Assembly: GCA_964388955.1 (NCBI GenBank)
Contig: CAYMCO010000022.1
Location: 1 to 64,000, forward strand
DNA from: CAYMCO01 sp964388955
Lineage (GTDB): Bacteria; Chloroflexota; Anaerolineae; Anaerolineales; E44-bin32
Direction: 5' to 3'
DNA length: 64,000 nt
Shown here: positions 50,351 to 59,849 of the stretch, piece after piece
How the letters are laid out: each line of letters starts with the position of its first letter
Position numbering within the stretch: position 1 is the first letter of the stretch
Made by a program: the position numbers and the translations under genes
The notes under the pieces: generated by a model
Seen by the model: only the letters and a program-made list of their open reading frames with translations
Told to the model about the DNA's origin: nothing
Database searches by the model: none

Positions 50351-52105
50351 TCAGAGCATGCTTTGATAGTGGCGAAGGGTCGCCCGCATGTAGTCCTCAT
50401 CGAACTTCCCCGAAGGAGCTTTCGTTTCGAAGATCCGGTCCGGGATGCGGACTTGGGAGAGGGAAAACCCCTCGCGAGACTTGAAGGCATACTTGTTCTG
50501 GAGAATGTCAGCTCCCATTCGATCCAGGTCTGCTTGCGAATGATCAAGCCCTACGGCGGAAAGGGCCTCCAGCACCATATCTGGGTCATATATCTTTCGC
50601 GCGAAGAAACAGACTACCAGGCTGCTGAGGACTTGACGCCAGCGCTCCTCCTGCAGCAGTGATTCGGCCAACTTCTCGGGGGGGAGAAGGCCATTTTGCC
50701 CAGCCGCGCGCTCATCGACGCCGTAGCCGGCGCTATCGAGATGGCTGTGCCGAGCTCCGGAAAGATAGCCGGCGTGGCAGCCAGGGCCGGTGTGGTAACC
50801 GGCCATCTCGTTCCCACCGAAGGACATCGCGTACTCTTGGCCACCAAAGACGGCGGCCGCATGTTCCACACCGTGTGCCAGAGCTTCAAAGAATTCATTC
50901 GGCTGCTCGACAATCCGCCGAACGGCTTCAATGTAGGCCTCACATTCCCCAAAAGTCAGATGCAAGCCCCCTGTGTCTTCCGCAGTGATCAAACCGCGGG
51001 CCATCGCCTCCGTCGCCCAGGCGAGTGTTACCCCGGTGCTCATCACATCCATCCCCTGTATCTCTACAGCATCCATCAAGCGCAGCATACCTGACACATC
51101 GCGTATGCCGAGCATGCTCCCAGTGGCATAGATCGGCTCGTGATCATAGCCCAGCATGGTGGTCTTGTAGAAGTACCGGTCGCATTCGTACGGGACGCGC
51201 AGAGCAGCCAGGTGGATGCAAGCCACCGGACAATGGGCGCAGGCAACGCGCCTCCCGAGAAACTCCGCGGCCATCCGCTCGCCCGAGATGGAATCGGCGC
51301 CTTCGAAGCGGCCCGATTGCATGTTGCGCGTGGGCAATCCCCCCATGGCATTCAGCGGCAGGACGTTCATCGCCGTGCCCAATTCATGGTATTTCCGCAT
51401 CAATTCGGATTCTGTGGCGGCCTTGAAGATAGAATCATAGACCTTGCGGAAGGCTCTTCGGTCAGCGATGGGCAGGCTCCGGTCTCCCTGGATGACGATC
51501 CCTTTCAGATGCTTGCTGCCGAACACCGCTCCCAGACCCAGCCTGCCGAAGTGCCGGTACGTTTCCGTGATGACAGAAGCATAGCTCACCCGGCGCTCGC
51601 CGGCTCGTCCGATACGCATAATTGAGCGCATCCCGCTGCCTTGCTCACGCTCCCGTATCACTGCTCCAACGGTGTAGCTGCTGCGCAATCCCCAAAGGGC
51701 GGAAGCGTCGCGAAAGAGCACACGCCGGTTGTCGATCACCAGATAGACAGGCGTCGCACTTGCACCGCGGATGACGACCGCGCCATAGCCGGCCAATCGA
51801 AGCGATATCGCGCTGCGGCCGCCTGCGTGGCTCTCGCCCAGCTCGCCGGTATGGGGCGATTTGAACATCGCCACCGTCTTCGAGGCCATCGGATAGATGC
51901 CCACCATCGGGCCGACGGCAAGAATAACCGGATTGCGCGGGCCGAGAGCATCCGCCTTTTCCGGGCATTCCTCGGTGAGCAGTTGGATGCCGACGCCGGT
52001 GCCACCAAGCCAGGCCTCGAATAAATCGGGGCGCCGCTCGACCCAGTACTTATGATGGCTGAGGTCAATATATAGCACCCGCCCCAATGGATCGTCACTC
52101 CGCAT
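50351..52105 (-). CDS. Tungsten-dependent aldehyde:ferredoxin oxidoreductase
   Basis: A 584-residue AOR-family protein of normal length. The N-terminal domain starts with GRVLYIDLS and holds the pterin-binding segment (GPMVGIYPMASKTVAM). The [4Fe-4S] cluster ligands are Cys289, Cys292 and Cys296 (CAHCPVAC) plus a late Cys in VVCFFARKIYD. AOR enzymes oxidise aldehydes to acids with ferredoxin as acceptor, or run in reverse. The four-cluster ferredoxin gene immediately ahead overlaps it by 11 bp and is surely its electron partner. Within the methyltransferase array it could handle an aldehyde released from an amine side chain, or donate low-potential electrons; both are inference. Confidence 0.9.
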   Translation of the reverse strand: MRSDDPLGRVLYIDLSHHKYWVERRPDLFEAWLGGTGVGIQLLTEECPEKADALGPRNPVILAVGPMVGIYPMASKTVAMFKSPHTGELGESHAGGRSAISLRLAGYGAVVIRGASATPVYLVIDNRRVLFRDASALWGLRSSYTVGAVIREREQGSGMRSIMRIGRAGERRVSYASVITETYRHFGRLGLGAVFGSKHLKGIVIQGDRSLPIADRRAFRKVYDSIFKAATESELMRKYHELGTAMNVLPLNAMGGLPTRNMQSGRFEGADSISGERMAAEFLGRRVACAHCPVACIHLAALRVPYECDRYFYKTTMLGYDHEPIYATGSMLGIRDVSGMLRLMDAVEIQGMDVMSTGVTLAWATEAMARGLITAEDTGGLHLTFGECEAYIEAVRRIVEQPNEFFEALAHGVEHAAAVFGGQEYAMSFGGNEMAGYHTGPGCHAGYLSGARHSHLDSAGYGVDERAAGQNGLLPPEKLAESLLQEERWRQVLSSLVVCFFARKIYDPDMVLEALSAVGLDHSQADLDRMGADILQNKYAFKSREGFSLSQVRIPDRIFETKAPSGKFDEDYMRATLRHYQSML

Positions 52106-52517
52106 AGGCCCCCTCCTCTACGGTCTCCAGAGCGATGACATCATACGGGCAGTAGGGGGCGCAATACCCGCAATACACGCAGATGAGTGGTTTGTCCACG
52201 GACGAACTCCAAAGCACCGCCCCGAAGGGGCAGGCTTGGACACAATTCTCGCAATTGACGCATAGGTCCGCCTTGAATCGCACCCCACCGCCCTCCCGTT
52301 TAGTGAGAGCATCAGTCGGACAGACGCGGGCGCATGGCGGTTCCGGGCAAGCGCGGCACACGATCACCACGAATCCCTTGCGAAAGCCGCCCGCGGAGTG
52401 GATCAGGATGCAAGAGCCATCCAAGCCGCCAGTGCCCAGCCGGCGCGCACAAGCGAACATGCATGCCTGGCAGCCGACACACCGGTCGATGTCGATCACG
52501 GAAAGTCTCTTCGGCAT
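52095..52517 (-). CDS. Four-cluster ferredoxin, electron partner of the aldehyde oxidoreductase
   Basis: A 140-residue iron-sulfur protein with sixteen cysteines in four groups: 13/16/19/23, 54/57/62/66, 86/89/92/96 and 113/116/119/123. This is the HycB/DmsB-like arrangement, enough for four [4Fe-4S] clusters. The group at 54-66 has the longer CxxCxxxxCxxxC spacing. No signal peptide is present, so it works in the cytoplasm. Its last codons overlap the AOR start (ATGCGGAGTGA), which argues for a fixed stoichiometric complex. Related two-gene sets occur in anaerobes with tungsten AORs. Confidence 0.9.
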   Translation of the reverse strand: MPKRLSVIDIDRCVGCQACMFACARRLGTGGLDGSCILIHSAGGFRKGFVVIVCRACPEPPCARVCPTDALTKREGGGVRFKADLCVNCENCVQACPFGAVLWSSSVDKPLICVYCGYCAPYCPYDVIALETVEEGAYAE

Positions 52518-52592
52518 GAATTCTCCAGGATCGCCTTTCTAAAGAAGAGGGAACAGGCTCATAAACCGATGCGAAGCGCTTCTGGACGATGA

Positions 52593-54032
52593 CTAGCCCA
52601 ATTCCGTCTGCGCTGCTGCCAAGATGCGCGCCAGTTCTCGCTGCTTCGTGGTCTCGAGCGGCTCTGGATGGTGGTTCTTCAGGATCCAGTCGGTCTTCTC
52701 GCGCGCGACTTCCACCGGGTCTCGAAAACCTCCCTTCGGGTCCGGCTGACCGGTCAGTTCAGAAAACTCCAGCTGGCGGATATGCCTCCGCGTATGACGT
52801 TGACCGAGATAATGACCCCTGTGACCCACGGCGTTGATCACGTCCAAGGCCAGCATCTCTTCACTGGGATTCACACCCGCCAGATCCCTGCGCAGTCTAT
52901 GATAGATATCCGAATCCATCACCAGCGCCTCGGGATACAGCAGTGTGCTGCCTCGCATCAACCCCATGCCACTGCCCGTCTCAGCGCCGCAAAGCACACA
53001 CAGGGCAACCCCCTGTCCCTCTTGCCCCTTCTCCCTGTCCGGTCCCAGTGCGTCCCCACCAAAGGTGCCGGCCAGGGTTGGAACGCCCCACATATGGGCC
53101 AGTTCGACGCCAATTGCGTACACAAGCCCCGAGGTACACAAGTAGCCCCCAGTCCGGGGATGCATAACCCCGGGCATCATCGAATGGTATGTCGGTGCAC
53201 CTGGGTAGGCCATCTGGATCAAGACCATCGCCGACACCATTTCGGCGTCGGCTACGGCGATGGTCCCTTCGAGGGTTGCAGGCGCAGTCGAGCCCGTGTT
53301 GGCCATGGACATGAAGCCCACCGGGAGACCCGCTTCGGCGAAGACCAGCGCGGATTCCATGCCGCCTTCATCCTGGGCCAGAGGGGCAATGGTGCACACC
53401 AGAAGTGATAGGGGTGGTCTGGCGCGCATGGTGACCTCATCTCCGGCGATCACGGTGGTCATCTCCACCGCGTAGCGAGCCATCCCCTCGCCCATGATCG
53501 TCTCGGACTGCACGTGTTTGACGGTGTTATTGAAGGAGGCATCGATTTCGTGCAACGGCGCGGTGGCCGGGAAATCCTGGGCGCTCACGATCGGCCAGTA
53601 GAATCCAATCGATGAGAGGTAGTCGGCCACCCGCGCCATCTTCGCCACGTCTTCTTTTCTTGAAGGCCGTTGTTCGCGCGTCTCGAAGTCGATGGTCTCG
53701 ACGCCAGCCCCGTCCGTGGCGCAGTAGAAGGTATTCCCATCAAGGCGCAGATCGAACGCCTCCTGGCGAGCGCCCATCGTATAGTAGCGCGGCGCATGGG
53801 ATAGCGCCTCCTCAACCACACCCGGAGGAAATCTGACGACTTGCCCCTCGAAATCCACCTGGGCGCCGTTCTGAGCGTAGATGGAAAGCGCCTTCTCCGA
53901 GGGGCAATGGATGCCCACCTGCTCCAATATCTCCAGGGTCGCCGACTTGAAACGCCCCGCCTGCTCATCGCTCAGGATGCGCAGATGAAAGGCGGGCACA
54001 ATGGGTTCGATCTGCGGCGTCTCCGCGTACAT
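52593..54032 (-). CDS. MttB-superfamily corrinoid methyltransferase (F)
   Basis: A 479-residue COG5598 protein. Core motif ANTGSTAPATLEGTIAVADAEM, substrate-side segment FYWPIVSAQDFPATAPLHEID, and the C-terminal tail GGFRDPVEVAREKTDWILKN. That tail and the N-terminal RILSDEQ segment are the ones retained in the deleted copy at 45380, so F or a close relative was its parent. I chose ATG 54032 (MYAETPQI) because copies C and D begin the same way and GAGGAGG is correctly spaced; an ATG three codons upstream is too close to that site. It follows copy G and precedes the ferredoxin. Confidence 0.88.
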   Translation of the reverse strand: MYAETPQIEPIVPAFHLRILSDEQAGRFKSATLEILEQVGIHCPSEKALSIYAQNGAQVDFEGQVVRFPPGVVEEALSHAPRYYTMGARQEAFDLRLDGNTFYCATDGAGVETIDFETREQRPSRKEDVAKMARVADYLSSIGFYWPIVSAQDFPATAPLHEIDASFNNTVKHVQSETIMGEGMARYAVEMTTVIAGDEVTMRARPPLSLLVCTIAPLAQDEGGMESALVFAEAGLPVGFMSMANTGSTAPATLEGTIAVADAEMVSAMVLIQMAYPGAPTYHSMMPGVMHPRTGGYLCTSGLVYAIGVELAHMWGVPTLAGTFGGDALGPDREKGQEGQGVALCVLCGAETGSGMGLMRGSTLLYPEALVMDSDIYHRLRRDLAGVNPSEEMLALDVINAVGHRGHYLGQRHTRRHIRQLEFSELTGQPDPKGGFRDPVEVAREKTDWILKNHHPEPLETTKQRELARILAAAQTELG

Positions 54033-54107
54033 GGATTTCATCCTCCTCGCCCCCCTGTATCAGACTTCAAGCCCACCAAATCAATCCGGGAGTTCCATCG
54101 ATGAGGG

Positions 54108-55559
54108 CTAGGCCAATTCTCTTTCGGCAGCCTCCAGGATGCGCGCCAGCTCCCGGCGTTTGGCCCTCTCCAAGGGCTGGGGCTGGTGGTTTTCCAGAAT
54201 CCACGCCACTTTCTCCCGGGCGACCTCGACGGGATCCCGGAACTTGCCCCCGGCATCCACCTGATGGGCCAGACCGGGCAGCATGCCCTTCCCCATGTGC
54301 GCCCGGGTGTGCGGTTCGCGCAAGAAATGGCCACCCGGGCCGACGTTTTCGATCGCCTCCAGCGCCAGAGTCTCCGGATCGACCCGCATCTCCTGGAGGG
54401 AGTACCGCGCCCGGTGATAGAGCTCATCATCCAGAATGATGGCCTCAGGGTAGAGCAGCGTGTAGGTCTCATTGAGGCCGATGCCGGTCACCATTTCGGC
54501 CCCCATAAGCCCCAGAACGAAGGGATGCAGCGCCACCTCTGCAGCCGCCTGCCAGGTCCCTGGCTGCGACGAGTCCGTCCCAAATCCCCCCGCCAGGCTG
54601 GGCATGCCCCAGTGGTGGGCGATCTCAACGGCGGCGAATATATCTCTGCTGTTGAGCGGATATCCGACATATGCTCCCGACCTCGGATCCGCCCAACCGG
54701 TCAGCAGGGAATGGTACACGGGCGCGCCGGGGTTCATCAATTGGATCAGGACCGCCCCACTGATGATCTCGGCGTCACCTACCACCAGCGCGCCGGCGTA
54801 GGTGGCAGGCGCCGTGGTGCCCAAGGTCGGCATTGCCATAAAGCCGACCGGTATCCCAGCTTCGGCCAACAGCATGGCTCCTTCCAACCCCTCCCGATCT
54901 TGAGTCAGCGGCGCGATGCTGCATAGGAGCAGGGAGAAGGCCGGTCGCTCCCGAAGCGCCGCCCGGTCGCCGGCGATCACCGTCCCCATCTCCAGCGCGT
55001 AGCGACACAGATTCTCGCCCATCAAGGTTTCGCTCTGAATGTGCTTCAGGCTGTTTTCCCATGCCGCATCCAGCTCATGCAGAGACGAGAGCCTCCCGCA
55101 GTCCTGGGCGCTCACCATGGGCCAGTAGAAGGCCATGGAGGACAGGTAATCCACCACGCGCGCCATGCGCCCCACATCCTCCTTGGTCGAAGCCCGGCGC
55201 TGGCGGGTCTGGAAGTCGATGACCTCAAAGCCACAGCCATCGGTGGTCCAGTAGCTGACCCCCTCCTCCAGCGGCAGATCCAGCTCCGGCTCGCGGCCCC
55301 CGAGTGTGAAATAACGCGGCACAGTGGCCATGGCTTCGCGCACCAAGTCGGGCGGCAACTTGACGATCTGGGTCTCCCAATCGACCCGGGCGCCGTGATC
55401 GGCGAAGATCGCGAGCGCCTTCTCGGAGGGGAAGCGCACCCCCACCTGATCCAGGATCTTCAGCGTGGACCTCTGGAGCGTCTCCAACTGGTCGTCGGAG
55501 ACGAACTGGCACCTGTATGCAGAGCGGATGGGTGTGATCTCGCGGTTTGTCGCGGACAT
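54108..55559 (-). CDS. MttB-superfamily corrinoid methyltransferase (G)
   Basis: A 483-residue COG5598 protein. Core motif PTLGTTAPATYAGALVVGDAEI, substrate-side FYWPMVSAQDCGRLSSLHELD and C-terminal GGKFRDPVEVAREKVAWILEN. It groups with F and H. The Cys in SAQDCG replaces Tyr or Phe of the other members at a position near the substrate segment. It lies directly behind the ABC permease genes, so the imported solute may be its substrate. AGGAGAAGAG precedes ATG 55559. Confidence 0.88.
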   Translation of the reverse strand: MSATNREITPIRSAYRCQFVSDDQLETLQRSTLKILDQVGVRFPSEKALAIFADHGARVDWETQIVKLPPDLVREAMATVPRYFTLGGREPELDLPLEEGVSYWTTDGCGFEVIDFQTRQRRASTKEDVGRMARVVDYLSSMAFYWPMVSAQDCGRLSSLHELDAAWENSLKHIQSETLMGENLCRYALEMGTVIAGDRAALRERPAFSLLLCSIAPLTQDREGLEGAMLLAEAGIPVGFMAMPTLGTTAPATYAGALVVGDAEIISGAVLIQLMNPGAPVYHSLLTGWADPRSGAYVGYPLNSRDIFAAVEIAHHWGMPSLAGGFGTDSSQPGTWQAAAEVALHPFVLGLMGAEMVTGIGLNETYTLLYPEAIILDDELYHRARYSLQEMRVDPETLALEAIENVGPGGHFLREPHTRAHMGKGMLPGLAHQVDAGGKFRDPVEVAREKVAWILENHQPQPLERAKRRELARILEAAERELA

Positions 55560-55686
55560 GGATCTCTCTTCTCCTGGAATTGCTCACCCCTGTCTCAGCG
55601 AAAAGCGCCCCCCCTGGTGGCGACATCCCTTCAAGAGTTGCCCCCCAGCGCGACCGGATGCGCTCGTGCCTACCACCCTGGCTGGA

Positions 55687-56640
55687 TCATTCCACCCTGC
55701 CAATCACCTTGTGCGGGTCGAAGGCGTCCCGCAAGCCATCGCCAATGTAGTTGATGGCGATAATGGTGAGGAAAATCATCAGCCCAGGAAAGATCGCCAG
55801 CCATGGCATGGTGGTCATGTGCTCCTGGGCGTTGCTCAGCAGGTTGCCCCAACTGGGAGTGGGCGGCATGATGCCGAAGCCGAGAAAGCTCAGCCCCGAT
55901 TCGTTCATGATCGCCCAGGCGACCTCCAGTGTAGCCTCCACGATGACAGGCCCCACTGCGTTGGGGAGGATCTCCAGCACCATGATGCGAGGTGTGGAGG
56001 CGCCGACGCTACGGGCGGCGATGATGAAATCCATCTCACGCAGCGACAAATAGGTCGCCCGCACCAGCCGCGCCACTGCCATCCACCCCAGGATGCCGAT
56101 TACCACCGCAATGGTGATCACGTTGTTCCGCTGGACCAGCGGGAGCTCCATTTCCCGCAGGATGGCGGTCAGCAGAATGAGGACCAGGAGGGAGGGGAAG
56201 GCCAGCGCGGCGTCCGTGATGCGCATAAGCACGTTGTCAACCCAACCCCCGAAAAAGCCCGCCAGCGCGCCGATGGGCAGCCCGATGAGCAGCGTGATAC
56301 ACATCACCATGATGCCCACCGTCAAGGAGATCCGCCCGCCGTAGAGCACCCGGGTGAGGAGATCCCGTCCCAGTGGATCGGTGCCGAAGGGATGCCGGAG
56401 CGAGGGAGGTTGGAGCTTGTCGGCCAGTTGCGACTTCTCGGGATCATAGGGGGAAACGAAGGCGAAGATCATGGCGATGACCAGCACCCCCAAGATGATC
56501 GTCCCTGCCATGGCCCCAGGGTGACGCCGGAAACGACGCCAGATGGCATTGAGCATGCCCTCGTGCGGTCGGGCGAGCACCTCGCCCGCGTCGGCGCCCG
56601 CCAAACCTTTTTCTTTCGAAGTGCTGAGCAGATTCGTCAT
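55687..56640 (-). CDS. ABC transporter permease, DppC type
   Basis: A 317-residue inner-membrane permease of the OppBC/DppBC family. The N-terminal OppC_N segment (WRRFRRHPGAMAGTIILG) and the EAA loop (ARSVGASTPRIMVLEILPNA) that contacts the ATPase are clear; about six helices are predicted. It pairs with the DppB-type permease just ahead (12-bp gap) and the binding protein at 57766. No ATPase genes (DppD/DppF) follow in the window, so the transporter must borrow them from another locus. Confidence 0.92.
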   Translation of the reverse strand: MTNLLSTSKEKGLAGADAGEVLARPHEGMLNAIWRRFRRHPGAMAGTIILGVLVIAMIFAFVSPYDPEKSQLADKLQPPSLRHPFGTDPLGRDLLTRVLYGGRISLTVGIMVMCITLLIGLPIGALAGFFGGWVDNVLMRITDAALAFPSLLVLILLTAILREMELPLVQRNNVITIAVVIGILGWMAVARLVRATYLSLREMDFIIAARSVGASTPRIMVLEILPNAVGPVIVEATLEVAWAIMNESGLSFLGFGIMPPTPSWGNLLSNAQEHMTTMPWLAIFPGLMIFLTIIAINYIGDGLRDAFDPHKVIGRVE

Positions 56641-56652
56641 CGCGAGTCCCCA

Positions 56653-57693
56653 CTAGTCATAGCGTATTCGGGGGTCCAGAAAACCGTAGGCGATATCTGC
56701 CGCCAGATTACTGAGCAGCATCAACGCCGCGGCGATGATTAGGATAGCCATCAGCACCGGATAGTCCCTGCGGATGGCGGCCTGGTAATACAGGCGTCCC
56801 ATCCCCGGCCATGCGAACATGATTTCGACGTACAGCGAACCGGCGAAGATAGTCGGCAAATCGAGCGCGAAGATGGTGACCAGCGGTATTGCGGCGTTCT
56901 TAAGCGCGTGTTTATAGAGCACTATGCGCTCTGAGAGCCCCTTCGCGCGTGCAGTGCGGATGAAATCCTGGTGAATCACGTCCAGCATGCTGGAGCGCAG
57001 AAATCGCGAGTACCAGGCGATCCATCCCACCATGCCCATGGTGACCGGCAGGATCAGGTGATGGATCCAGTCCCACACGTTGAATTCCGCCCCCAGCGTC
57101 TTCATACCCCCGCTGGGGAACAAGGGCTGCCCGGTGACAGGGTTATTCAGCCACGCGAAGAACACAATGATCAAGATCAGGCCCAGCCAGAACTCGGGGA
57201 TTGCCTGCCCGACAAAGGAGAAAGTGGTGACGAAGATATCGAAGAATGAGTACTGCCGAACCGCGGAGATAATCCCGATGGGGATGGCGAAGAGCCCCAC
57301 CACCAGCAGGGTCACCCCCATCAGATAGATGGTGTTCGGCAAACGGCTGGAAATCTCCTCGATCACGGGCCTTCTATTTTGGAAGGAGAAGCCGAAGTCC
57401 CCGCGGAGAATCCCTTTTCGGGTGCCGTAGCTGTCCGTCAAGCCGTCGCCATCGGTATCGACCGGCATCCAATCGTTGCCCACCAACCAGATCACATACT
57501 GCAGCGGGACGGGTTTATCCAGGCCGAACTGGCGCTTGAGTTTCTCCGCCTGCTCTTTGCGGATGTGCCTGGACCGGCCGTGCCCCGCCAGCGGTCCCCC
57601 GGGGGCGAGGTTGACCAGCCCGAAGAGCACCACACTCACCAGGAACAGCATGGGTACCGCTTGCAGCAACCTGCGTATGATGTATCGGCTCAT
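56653..57693 (-). CDS. ABC transporter permease, DppB type
   Basis: A 346-residue inner-membrane permease with the DppB start (MSRYIIRRLLQAVPMLFLV) and the EAA loop ARAKGLSERIVLYKHALKNA. An unusual segment near residue 75-100 (DWMPVDTDGDGLTDSYGTRKG) inserts a DxDxDG loop, similar to calcium loops, in the first periplasmic part. This replaces the short loop seen in enterobacterial DppB. It follows the binding-protein gene after a perfect palindrome and precedes the DppC-type gene by 12 bp. GAGGAG precedes ATG 57693. Confidence 0.92.
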   Translation of the reverse strand: MSRYIIRRLLQAVPMLFLVSVVLFGLVNLAPGGPLAGHGRSRHIRKEQAEKLKRQFGLDKPVPLQYVIWLVGNDWMPVDTDGDGLTDSYGTRKGILRGDFGFSFQNRRPVIEEISSRLPNTIYLMGVTLLVVGLFAIPIGIISAVRQYSFFDIFVTTFSFVGQAIPEFWLGLILIIVFFAWLNNPVTGQPLFPSGGMKTLGAEFNVWDWIHHLILPVTMGMVGWIAWYSRFLRSSMLDVIHQDFIRTARAKGLSERIVLYKHALKNAAIPLVTIFALDLPTIFAGSLYVEIMFAWPGMGRLYYQAAIRRDYPVLMAILIIAAALMLLSNLAADIAYGFLDPRIRYD

Positions 57694-57718
57694 ACCAGAC
57701 TCCTCGCTTTGGATGCGT

Positions 57719-57748
57719 TGATGGGGCGAGGCGCGCCTCGCCCCATCA
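57719..57748 (-). other. Palindromic stem-loop between binding-protein and permease genes
   Basis: A perfect 30-bp palindrome (TGATGGGGCGAGG at 57719-57731, a CGCG loop, and the complement to 57748), 18 bp beyond the stop of the binding protein. No T-run follows. The position is the same as for the hairpin at 193-223, so differential mRNA stability of binding protein over permease is likely. Confidence 0.65.
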
Positions 57749-57765
57749 GCCCGTGGACCGAAAGA

Positions 57766-59574
57766 CTACTCGTCCCAGGTCCAATCCTGGACGTTCCAGG
57801 TGATCATGTTGTTGACGCTCGCCTGTACACCGTGCAAGTGCTCATCAACAGCAGCCACATCCCAGCCGACGAACAAGGGGATGGTGGGAAGTTCCTCGTC
57901 CTGGATCGCCGCCATCTGGCAGAAGACCTCCTGGCGGTATTCCTCATCCAGTGTGTATCCCTCGTCCATGAGGGCATCGAAGTCCTCGTTGCACCAGCGC
58001 ATGATGTTCCAGCCGCCCGACTCGGGATCGACTGCGTCGCACGAGTAGTACGTCCACAGGTAATCGAGCGGATCCGTGCCGACCCACCAGTCGTCCCACA
58101 GATTCAGGTCGAACTGGCCAGTGAGCTCCACGCCGCCATTCTCGTACGTGTCCCACAAGACTGCCCCCTGCATCACTGTGAGTTCGATATCGAAGCCCAC
58201 GTCCTCCAGCCGCTCACCGATAAGTTGGTGGGCATTCTCAAGGGACTCACCGCCCCACTCGCTATAGGTCATGATCTCGAGGGAGAGCGGATAGCCTTCC
58301 TCGGCGCCCGTGGTGCAGCCATGGCATTCGCGCACACCATCGCCATCGGTGTCGGTCCAACCTGCGTCCTCCAGCAGGGCGCGGGCGCCCTCCGGATCGA
58401 AATCCGGCTTGGGAATGTCGCAATTCCACGGGTCACGGTTGAATTCACTCCATTTGGGCTCCGCCAGCCCCAGCATCGGGCCGTCAACAATCTCATCGAT
58501 GCTGATCGCCATGCGGATGGCCTTCCGCACGTTCAGGTCGCTCAAGACGGGATGGGGCGTCTCAGTGGCGTCGATGGTGCCCCGGGCCGCCAGATTGGGC
58601 CACAGGTGTACCAGCCAGCGCGAGGTAGGCGCTTCTGAGATCACGATCCCGGGTTGACCTTGCAGCTCCATGTAGGCGTCCTCGCCCAGCCAGAAGTCCA
58701 AATCCGCTTCGCCCTGCTGGACCATGAGCTTGCGGGCCGAGGAGTCCGGAACGACGCGAATGATGATCTGCTCGATGTCAGGTTTTCCCTCCTCGTAGTA
58801 GTTCGGGTTGGCGGAGAAGATCAGGTGATCGCCGCTCACCCATTCGTCGAGGACGTAGGGGCCGCTGCTCAAGGGTTCGCGGTTGCAGTCCCAGTTGGAG
58901 AAACCCTGCTCGGCGTCACAGTAATGCTCCGCCCAGACGGTGAGCGCGCCGGTCCCGAACTGGTACTCGTAGGCGGGATAGGGGTAGGCGTAGTGGATAT
59001 GGAGGGTGTAGTCGTCCACCGCCTCCATATAGTCGGTAGCTTCGGCGCCAGGCGCCCAATAGCCCGTCTCCGGATCGGAGAGCGCTTCCCAGGTGAAGAC
59101 CACGTCATTGGCGGTCACCGGCTCCCCATCGGCCCACTGGACATTGTCCTTCAGCTTCCAGGTGACGTCGGTCTCCCAGGTCTCCTCATCGACCACCACT
59201 CCCCCGTTTTCGACGGTGGGGATTTCCGCCGCCAGCTCCAAATAGGGCTGATTATAGGGATCGAGGTCCGCCACCCCCAGCATCGTCATTTCCTGGATCA
59301 GGCGCTCATACCCGGTCCAGGTCAGGGTGCCGTTGAAGCTCGGCGGGTCCTCCGGGATGGTGATGACGATCGACTCCATCTCCGCCGCGGGCGCCTCAGG
59401 TTGGGTGGGCTCCTCCATCGGCGGTTCGGTGGCTTCCGCCCCGCTGGGTTCACTCGGCCCCTCGGCGGGCTCCGGGGTCACCTGCGGGGTGCAGCTCGCC
59501 AAGGCGACGATGGCCACCGCGGCCAGAAGCACGAAGGCGATTCGCTTCCATCCCCTGCTCTTGCTGCCAGACAT
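57766..59574 (-). CDS. Family 5 substrate-binding lipoprotein (third copy, with permeases)
   Basis: A 602-residue lipoprotein: signal residues 1-28 (lipobox ALASC, Cys28), a long Pro/Glu/Thr linker to about residue 60, then the SBP_bac_5 domain (TWKLKDNVQWADGEPVTANDVVFTWE). Loops such as TDTDGDGVRECHGC near residue 410 resemble calcium sites and add a Cys pair. ATG 59574 (MSGSKSRG) follows AAGGAGGGAG; the frame is open 32 codons further without a signal. It delivers solute to the two permeases downstream. Placed between the corrinoid protein and copy G, it probably binds a methylated amine, betaine or peptide used by this pathway. Confidence 0.92.
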   Translation of the reverse strand: MSGSKSRGWKRIAFVLLAAVAIVALASCTPQVTPEPAEGPSEPSGAEATEPPMEEPTQPEAPAAEMESIVITIPEDPPSFNGTLTWTGYERLIQEMTMLGVADLDPYNQPYLELAAEIPTVENGGVVVDEETWETDVTWKLKDNVQWADGEPVTANDVVFTWEALSDPETGYWAPGAEATDYMEAVDDYTLHIHYAYPYPAYEYQFGTGALTVWAEHYCDAEQGFSNWDCNREPLSSGPYVLDEWVSGDHLIFSANPNYYEEGKPDIEQIIIRVVPDSSARKLMVQQGEADLDFWLGEDAYMELQGQPGIVISEAPTSRWLVHLWPNLAARGTIDATETPHPVLSDLNVRKAIRMAISIDEIVDGPMLGLAEPKWSEFNRDPWNCDIPKPDFDPEGARALLEDAGWTDTDGDGVRECHGCTTGAEEGYPLSLEIMTYSEWGGESLENAHQLIGERLEDVGFDIELTVMQGAVLWDTYENGGVELTGQFDLNLWDDWWVGTDPLDYLWTYYSCDAVDPESGGWNIMRWCNEDFDALMDEGYTLDEEYRQEVFCQMAAIQDEELPTIPLFVGWDVAAVDEHLHGVQASVNNMITWNVQDWTWDE

Positions 59575-59849
59575 ATCTCCCTCCTTACTGGCAATTTCGA
59601 CTGCGAACGTAGCTCGATCGCAGTCTGCTTCACGATTTGTGGTCCGTCTCAGCGATATGCGATCATCCACCTCCCTCCGACCTATCCCCGATTTCCGAAG
59701 TCACGGTAGGTTGTGCAACGCGGACGCAAAACGCCTCTGCACTCTCGTCCCGAACGCGAAGTTCAACGATCGTTGCCTCGCCAACCCCCTTCTCCGACAG
59801 CCCAAGATGCCCAGCGATGGTGGCCTCCCGTACCAGGGCCACGGCTTGC

